The translations under genes and the position numbers were made by a program. From NCBI GenBank assembly GCA_015178975.1, contig WHVD01000051.1, positions 372,001 through 436,000 of the forward strand: DNA of 64,000 bases, written 5' to 3'. The notes beneath the pieces were generated by a model. That model saw nothing but the letters and a program-made list of their open reading frames with translations. It made no database searches and had not been told where the DNA came from. The stretch comes from Hysterangium stoloniferum (Eukaryota; Basidiomycota; Agaricomycetes; Hysterangiales; Hysterangiaceae). This document shows positions 57,600 to 64,000 of this stretch, one piece after another. Position 1 is the stretch's first letter, and every line of letters starts with the position of its first letter.

Positions 57600-57715
57600 G
57601 TGCCCCCCAGTTCGAAGGGATGTGCTATACAAGGTGCTGAAGAGCATTTGGGACACCACCCCAAGCTTCCTGTGAGGATCCCCCAAGGTCCAAAATGAAG
57701 TTTCCCCACCGTTCC

Positions 57716-58189
57716 TGTGAAGAGTGGCGGAAGTTCTGACCATTCTATATACGAAGAAATGAGTAGAAAGGAAGGATATTGACCTATTCAGTGCAATATA
57801 AGAGGAAGTGAGAGAAAGAGCACGAGATGACAAAGGAGTCAACGAGTGCGATGGTTCGAGTGGAGGCCTCGACTGTTATAGTTCGAGGCCCGAAGTATTC
57901 AGTAGTTCAGATAATGCTACCTATGTGGTAGCTGACATGTTACCCTGATCACCGCTCGTAGTAGACCTAGTTTGTGTCTTACGAGTGGTGGTTCTTGGGT
58001 TAAAGTGTGTCTGAGTTCTAATTGGTGCTGAGTGCACCCACAAGTATACACAATGCTTCAAACTAATGAAATATGCAATATTCGAAGAATATGAAAGATA
58101 GAAAAATATGAATAGAATATGTAAAATATAAATGAAATAAAAGGAGTGTTTTACCACAATGATACTGTGGTAAAAGCATACTCCTCACA
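57716..58189 (-). mobile_element. LTR2-family LTR, minus orientation, 474 bp (right arm)
   Basis: TGTGAAGAGTGGCGG...CTCCTCACA. It belongs to the same subfamily as 55287-55677 and, with its body at right, forms the right arm of the large inverted repeat. Confidence 0.75.
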
Positions 58190-58990
58190 GTGCCCCCCAG
58201 TTCAAAGGGATGTGCTATACGAAGTTCTGGAAAGCTTCGGGGATGCCCCCCAGGTGTCTTGTGTGAAGCCCCCCAAAATGCAAGGTGCCAAGACCCCAGT
58301 ATTTGAAGAGAGGTTGGTGAGTTTAGGGGCGGTAGGGATGATATGTCGATGTGGAAAAAGGGAGGGAAGGGAAGGGAAAAAAAAATAGATCCATTCTTTT
58401 CCTTCAGTCCCTAGTCGAGCACTCCTTCAGTCCTTGAACAGCAAATGGACTACTTGATAGCCTTCTAGACACTGCCACATTGTCTCCTTCCAGGACACGA
58501 GGCATTCCTCATAGTAGATGTCCTGTAGGCAGACAGACTGTCATGTAACTCATTGGGCAGTGCATCTTGGGGTTAGGAGGGTAAGCTATCATTAGAGTCC
58601 ATCGGAATCTCCTCCTCCTTAAATGAGTACCGGAGGAGGTTTATGATGCTTTGCTGTGGCGAGATAGTGTAAGACTCGGGATTAGGATCTTTCCATGCTG
58701 CTAGTCTATGGGACCTAGCAGCATGCCAGGATGTATACCCTATATCCCCTATACCGCCCCCCACTTTGCGATATTGTGATTCCACCACGATCTCGCAAAT
58801 TAACCATTATTGTGCACAGTTAGGTTGCAGTCTGTGTTCCTGAAAGGTCTAGCCCATGGCAGGTCTAGAAAGTGTCCAGAAATGTTGCAAGTAGGTGGGC
58901 AAGTCCGGAGGAAAAAGAAAAAATCACGAAATCGACTGAGTTCAGTACGATTGTAATAATGAACCCGAATACAGCACTTGAGTTGGGTGT
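58190..58990 (-). mobile_element. 3' body of an LTR2 retroelement (right arm)
   Basis: Reverse-complement match to 54480-55286, including the CTGGGGGGCAC tract and the segments around CCTGCCATGGGCTA and CCGGACTTGCCCACCTACTTG. Small deletions separate the arms. No intact frame. Confidence 0.7.
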
Positions 58991-59430
58991 GTACGCATTC
59001 CTCGCTCCAAAATCCCAACACTGGCACATAACCGCTTCTCCTGCCCCCATCGCAGCCGAATTTGACATCACAAGTCACGCCTATCGAAAATGCATGTCGT
59101 CGCTATGCCTAACGAAAGCACATGAACTGAAATCGAAAGTGAAAGGGGTGAAGGGGAAAGAGTCCCTGTCTGTTGGTGAGACGTTGTCAGGGCATGGTGT
59201 TGCACAACCAGAGGGCTACAGGCACGTCGACATGTGTGAGAAGCACACTCGTGAATTTGACCATGAGCGATGAGCGCATCAACGCAACTCACAAATTCAA
59301 CCACAAACGACGAGCGTGTTGACATGGCTTGTGAATTCCATTAGAAGTCAGCATCCGTCGGTGAGGTCATTGAGGCATGGGTAAGCCTTAGCACTGACAT
59401 GTAGCAGTAACCCATCTCTATGAAGCTACA
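58991..59430. other. Spacer without a recognised feature
   Basis: Short open frames only; nothing recognisable. Slight GAGCGATGAGCGCATCAACGC-like repetition near 59262-59320. Confidence 0.35.
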
Positions 59431-60425
59431 CGCTCATGTACTGCATGCAGCTCTCGACCGTTCCATCAGCGAGACTGGTGACACAGAGGTGACAATCCAT
59501 ATGCACCTTCCCCTATACAGCCCACCCCTATGCACCCACGCACCATGCGCCGTACACCCACATCCATGTGCAGGACCTTCATTATCGCGGAGTACTTGAA
59601 TGACTGATGTTAATGTCTTCGCTGCGCTGCATAGCACTTTGCCATGGTAAGCCTCAATCTTCTCCACGTCCATGCGCCGCACCCTTACACCCGCACCTAC
59701 GCAGCGCACCCACACGGCGCACCTGCATATCTGCGTGGTGTGCTTGCATGGTATGTTTGCATACCCATGTGGTGCTCTCGTGCACTCATGCGACGTGCTT
59801 GCAGACCCGCACAGCGCACTTGTGCACTTGTGCACTTGTGCACTTGTGCACTCGTGCGGCGCACGCACATCACATCCACGTGCCACGCGCCATGCGCGCG
59901 CACCACATCTACGCACCACACGTGTGCACCACATCTACATGCCATGCATGCGCACCACGTCCATGTGCCTCACGCACTCACCACATCCACATCCACATGC
60001 CACGCACACACACCACCTCCACGCGCCGCGTGCATGCACCACATCTACGTGCCATGCGCACTCACCACATCTATGCCCCACACGCACACTCATGTCCACG
60101 CCCCATGTGTGTGCACCACATCTACGCCCCACACGCACGCCCCACGTCCACGCCCCACGCACGTGCACCACAGTCTACGCCCCATGCACGTGCACCACGT
60201 CCACACGCCGCGCGCACCATGTCCACATGCACCGTGTTGGCGCGTTCATGCAGCGTACTTTTGCACCTGCCTGACGTGTTTTCATGTTTGTGCACCTGTG
60301 CAGCTACGTGCTTACACACTGCACCAGCTCTCGACCGTTTCATCGGCGAGACTGGTGACATAGTTGTTTGCATGCTCTTGCTGGCTGTAGGTGATGATCC
60401 ATGTGCCTTCTCCTATACCCCCTAT
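59430..60425 (-). repeat. Inverted TG-rich minisatellite element
   Basis: Two copies of the lead segment (CAGCTCTCGACCGTTCCATC at about 59449 and CAGCTCTCGACCGTTTCATC at about 60327) flank CA-rich units with phrases such as CACCACATCTACGCCCCACA (about 27-bp spacing) at 59860-60230. It is the inverse of the elements at 50284-51150. It ends at a C-rich tract CTATACTGCCCCCCTG near 60425, like those near 58750 and 54700. Confidence 0.75.
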
Positions 60426-60464
60426 ACTGCCCCCCTGTTGCGACATTGTTGTTCCAGAACAATC

Positions 60465-61225
60465 TCACAACATCACGATTGTCCTCCATACGACATAAAT
60501 TTTGAGGGAGTGTCCTGGGTCAAATGGAAATATATCTGTCCTCGGCTTGGTCTGTTGAGGGGTATCCAGTGCGGTGTGTCCGTGGTCATCTTCCATTTGC
60601 AGAAACTTCATCAGCACCTGCCATTCTGGGATCAGGGATTTATGTTGATGAATTTCCAGTGGTATCTTCATGGGAAAGCTTTTGTTGAGTCCTGCAAGAT
60701 GGGATGGCTTTACCGTTGGTGAGTTCTGTCCTGTGCCTTTTATATCATTAAAACCATCGTCTGATTTCTGCCCCCCAGTTTCCAAGCCTTTACTGCAGTT
60801 CCAATTGTTCGAGCTATTGGACGACTTGTTGGAGGGTCCACTCGGCAGAGTAAATGGGGTAGGATGGATAAGTGATGGATGGCGAGATTCGTCAGGACAC
60901 TGTGAATCTCGACCTGAGGATGATGGGGAACTGGAGACGACTTTGGCTGTGATCTTTTCTGCAGACACATTTGAGAAAGATGACTGTCCATTTTTGGCAG
61001 TTGATCTGGCATAGATTCCAGGACATTCTTCGTGAAAGGGACCAGAGGGTGTTCGTGTTGGCTCATCAAACCCATTGAGCAATTCTGCCATCATCTTGTT
61101 ACACCTCTCCAGGTTGCGCATCAATCTTGACCTGATAGTAAAGTAGGTAAAACACACATTCGAGGGTTTACCGTATATGGATTCCTTCAATGTTTGAATG
61201 TAAATGAAATCTGTATCAACCCTTG
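60465..61225 (-). CDS. Unrecognised ORF adjoining an LTR, about 250 codons
   Basis: Open on the minus strand through the LTR boundary at 61226 to a stop at 60465. The start is unclear. It has a helical first part (SRLMRNLERCNKMMAELLNG), then a Ser/Pro/Asn-rich middle (PSNKSSNSSNNWNCSKG) and a more folded end (FPMKIPLEIHQHKSLIPEWQ). It lies where a Gag would be if the LTR at 61226-61855 is the 5' LTR of a minus-sense element. No zinc knuckle or enzyme motif was seen. It could also be a decayed fragment that is open by chance. Confidence 0.35.
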
Positions 61226-61855
61226 TGTGAAGAGTGGTAGAAGTTCTAACCGTTCTATATACGAAGAATATCGACCGTTGAAGTACGATACCACAATGTA
61301 TTGACTGTCTAAGTCTAATACGGACCAAATGTGTATTGACTACTTAGTTCAATACGGTAGAGAGAAGTAGCTATCTAAAGTAAGGTAGATAGCTAGAACA
61401 AATAAGCAGAATCGACTGGTTAAGTGCGATTCTGGACAACTGCTCGAGTGCAAGTAGAGTAGTTAGAGAGTTGAATAATAGAGTAGCGTGGATGTAGTCC
61501 ACGCGAGTTGAGATAGGGATTGAGTTTCGACTGATACAGTTCGAAACTCAGTTTGAATGAGTAGCTAAAGCCCGTCTGTGACGGTCGAGATGATACACCA
61601 ATCACAACTTACAGGACACTAATGGGTGTCTGGGTAAGTCGTGGTTGCGGTGTAAAAAGTGTCTTGTTCTAAACTATGGGCGCTAGAATACATAAGTCTG
61701 GCGTGTGTGTGCCCACAAGAGTCGATGTACCGCATACATAGGTTGTCGAACTAATTATAGATATAATGAAAGAGAGAAAATAGAAATAATAAAGGAAATA
61801 TAGTAAGAGCACATCCGACTATATTTCCTGAGTGTATTTCGCCATACCTCTCACA
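61226..61855 (-). mobile_element. LTR2-family LTR, minus orientation, 630 bp
   Basis: TGTGAAGAGTGG...CCTCTCACA, followed by GTGCCCCCCAGG, the inverse purine tract. Nearly collinear with the solo LTR at 14562-15164. Confidence 0.85.
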
Positions 61856-61880
61856 GTGCCCCCCAGGTCGAGGAGCTATG

Positions 61881-64000
61881 TCAAAGAAGATGTCGAAGGA
61901 TGCTTGGAACTCCTCCCCATGCGTCCTGCGATGAACCCCCAAGGTGTAGGATAGCGTTGCCCCAGGCGAGATGCTTGGCATGAAAGGAAAGAGCGATGTC
62001 CTCCCGCCTCGAAGCGTCATTGGCGGATGTCAACCCATCCAGTTTTTGGATCGACGAGACCCAACGACCGTAGGCCTTCTGGCGCGTTCGAATTATGGCG
62101 CGAACGCGATCAGCGGAAGCGTCAGCTATACGGGCAAGGAGAGGGGGTCGAGGGTGTAGTGATGGCGGGGTAGGAGTGATGAGCGGTGTGGAGCTCATGT
62201 CTCCCTCAGAGGGGATTCCTCTTGAAGTGTCCGAATCCGGCAACAGTTGCTCCAACAAGTCAATGAGGTCCACTGTAGAGTGGGTTGGTGTGTGGTCAGG
62301 AAGAACACAAGAGGAGTTGACAAGCAAGGACCGAAACATGGAAGTTCCACCCGTTCTATATCCTCCGCTAAACGCAGCTGTTCCTTAGGGTCGTTGATGC
62401 ATAAATAAAATGCGCTCATGCGGTCCGACAAAGTGAGAGACCCACTATACCCCTGGATATGCCCTTTAAGAAGGGGGTGCCGCAGGGTTGGTCCCAGTCG
62501 CATTAATGTGTGTCCCACAGTGAAGATGTCAGAGGGGTAATTAATAGACACGCGCATCCAACTTGACTGGAAGGGACAGGAGGGGCCAGCCATATCCTCA
62601 GAATGGAGGGGAGAGGACGGCTGTGGCAGGGGGCTGCGAATGGGGTGGGTCGAGGGGGGGTCCATGACAAGGGGCTCGTCAGCCTGAGTTCTTCGTTTCC
62701 CTTTTGCTTTTTCACTTAAGGGGGGAGGCTCCTCGAAGGCTTCCATTGCCGGGGGTGGTTCCTTGGAGACGTCTATGGCTGAGAGAGGCGCTTCGAGGAC
62801 TTCCTCCATAGGCGTTGCGAGAACTTCCGGGATAGGGTGATCAACATCCATTAATGTATTGTTAGGATGCTGAATGGGACTTCCCAGAGAAACGCAAGGG
62901 GAGTAGGGAGAGGCGGGCGGTGGACTCCGCGGTGTCAAGGAAGTGAGGGGAATGTTAGACACCGCAGGGACCAAAGGCATTGAAATAAAGTGGGAGGCGA
63001 CGAGAGGGTCAGGTGATGTGCAGAGGGGTGAGATCGGCTGCGGTGCTGGAGGAGGCTTGGGTATGGATGAGGACGGTGATATAAGACAATGTCCTACAAA
63101 GGGGAGGGGTAGTGGTATAGGGGGAAGAGAAGGCAGCTCGGAGGATGGTACAAGACTTCCCGGTAGCTCCGAAAAGGGTGTAAAGTGCTGTAATGTGGGT
63201 ACGGAAGAAACCGGCGGAGGTGGAGGGAGATGAGAGGAAGTGGATGGGATTGCAGAGTCTGCTGGATGATACCCTCTCCAAACTCTGATGGAAGTTGGTA
63301 GCTTTCGTCGTTGGTTAGGATCACTCGTGAAGAAGTGAATGTTGTCAGGGAGTAGGAAACCTTCATGGCAGTCAGCACCGAGGTACTTGCTGTCGTAGGC
63401 GGGGTAGCGAGATTGGTCGTCCTCCGAGTCAGATGAAAGATCACCGGGCCCCATCCGGTAGGTCCATTCCTGAGGTCCACGGTGTGAAGGGGGTCTGGGA
63501 GGTAATGCAACTCCATCTCCACGTCGCAATGCAATGCTTTGCAATTTGATCCTTCGTACTTTGTCCCATTCGTAGAAGGTGACTCCATCTTTTCCTTTCC
63601 TACTTTTTTGGCCTACACTCCGAACACATGGCATGCCCCCGTCGCTGCAATCCGTTTCAGCGAAATCTGTCCATTTATGACCCGAAGGGGGAGCGATGAT
63701 TGAAGGATTATCGTGCCCTTCCATTTTCCTCCATTCCTGCCGTGTCCGCCTTGAAGGGACATTATCCCTAGCCCCCATCCTCCGCTGTCCTTCCAAGTAC
63801 TCCTCTCTCCTCTTCCGTTTAAGCATTTTCAATTCCTCCTGAACCTGTGTGGAGAAGGCCTCAGACTGCTGTTTCTTTCTGATCTCCTCTTCGGTAGAAG
63901 GGAAAATACTACGAGAAGGTGGTGGGGTTTCGCTCCATGTTCCCGAGGGAGCCCCCCAAGTATTAGATGACCATGGTGCAGCTTTTGAAATGGAGTCTGT
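61881..64000 (-). pseudogene. Long proline-rich retroelement ORF of unknown function, frameshifted, runs off the edge
   Basis: The frame is open from the window edge at 64000 to 62195, then continues in another frame (62339-61881) to a stop just before the LTR; one shift near 62195-62340 separates them. Order from the N-terminal side: charged coiled-coil-like part (EEEIRKKQQSEAF, ELKMLKRKRREEYLEGQ), a conserved-looking block (YPAYDSKYLGADCHEGFLLP, RRKLPTSIRVWRGYHPADS), a long Pro/Ser-rich linker, an acidic Pro/Glu region, and a helical C-terminal domain (FTVGHTLMRLGPTLRHPLLK ... IIRTRQKAYGRWVSSIQKLD ... LGGSSQDAWGGVPS). C-terminal relatives occur at 54987-55274, at 57600-57700 and at 58190-58330. 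No known motif. Its place beside the purine tract means it is the last, or only, gene of the element. Confidence 0.55.

Noticed and set aside
59607..60722. A 371-codon plus-strand frame with His/Thr/Ala-rich repeats
   Set aside because: It overlaps the inverted minisatellite; all plus frames are open there because of the CACCACATC-type units, and the frame leaves the repeat without a protein-like sequence.
57716..61855. 57716-58189 and 61226-61855 as the two LTRs of one 4.1-kb element
   Set aside because: They are of different LTR2 subfamilies with different length and internal sequence, so they are more likely from separate insertions.

Overview
This is a nuclear contig from a fungus, most likely an agaricomycete basidiomycete. 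The genes are cut by many short (about 50-60 nt) GT-AG introns, the single-copy genes are fungal housekeeping genes, and the space between them is filled with LTR retrotransposons, a Tc1 DNA transposon and minisatellites. No tRNA, rRNA, CRISPR or bacterial-style operon was seen. All calls were read by eye; splice sites and gene ends are approximate unless stated.

Layout: 1-10332 is a compact gene block: 3' part of MSH6 (+), then methionyl-tRNA formyltransferase and 5-formyltetrahydrofolate cyclo-ligase side by side on the minus strand (two folate one-carbon enzymes), a PIG-P subunit of the GPI-GlcNAc transferase (-), and a multi-RRM RNA-binding protein (+). 10333-20266 is repeat land: a copia-like LTR, solo LTRs, and a Tc1/mariner element with long inverted repeats, a broken transposase and a nested deletion derivative. 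20267-25517 is a wrecked Ty3/Gypsy element with oppositely oriented LTRs and a tandem repeat where the reverse transcriptase should be. 25715-33232 is an almost intact chromodomain Ty3/Gypsy element (chromovirus) with 5-bp target duplications, gag, a -1 frameshift site, pol with one nonsense codon, and a spliced gene on the opposite strand between pol and the 3' LTR that encodes a coiled coil plus a six-cysteine zinc-cluster-like motif.

34343-46539 is the second host gene block: a very large helical-repeat-like protein (+, UNC80 family is my best guess), a CBM18-GH16 CRH-type cell-wall transglycosidase with GPI signal (-), and a FAR-17a/AIG1-like membrane protein (+). From 47560 to the end it is repeats again: a Gypsy 5' LTR plus broken gag cut by a solo LTR, TG-rich minisatellites, a DIRS/Ngaro-like reverse transcriptase pseudogene trapped between two inverted copies of another retroelement's 3' end, and a long proline-rich open reading frame that runs off the right edge next to its LTR.

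Across the window, LTRs of at least three families share a roughly 50-nt block with paired ends and an inner hairpin. In two of these families the segment just after the 5' LTR is exactly complementary over 11 nt to a site inside the LTR, with different sequences in each family. This is what Tf1-type self-priming predicts. The two LTRs of the intact Gypsy element differ by 11 substitutions, all of them at CpG.
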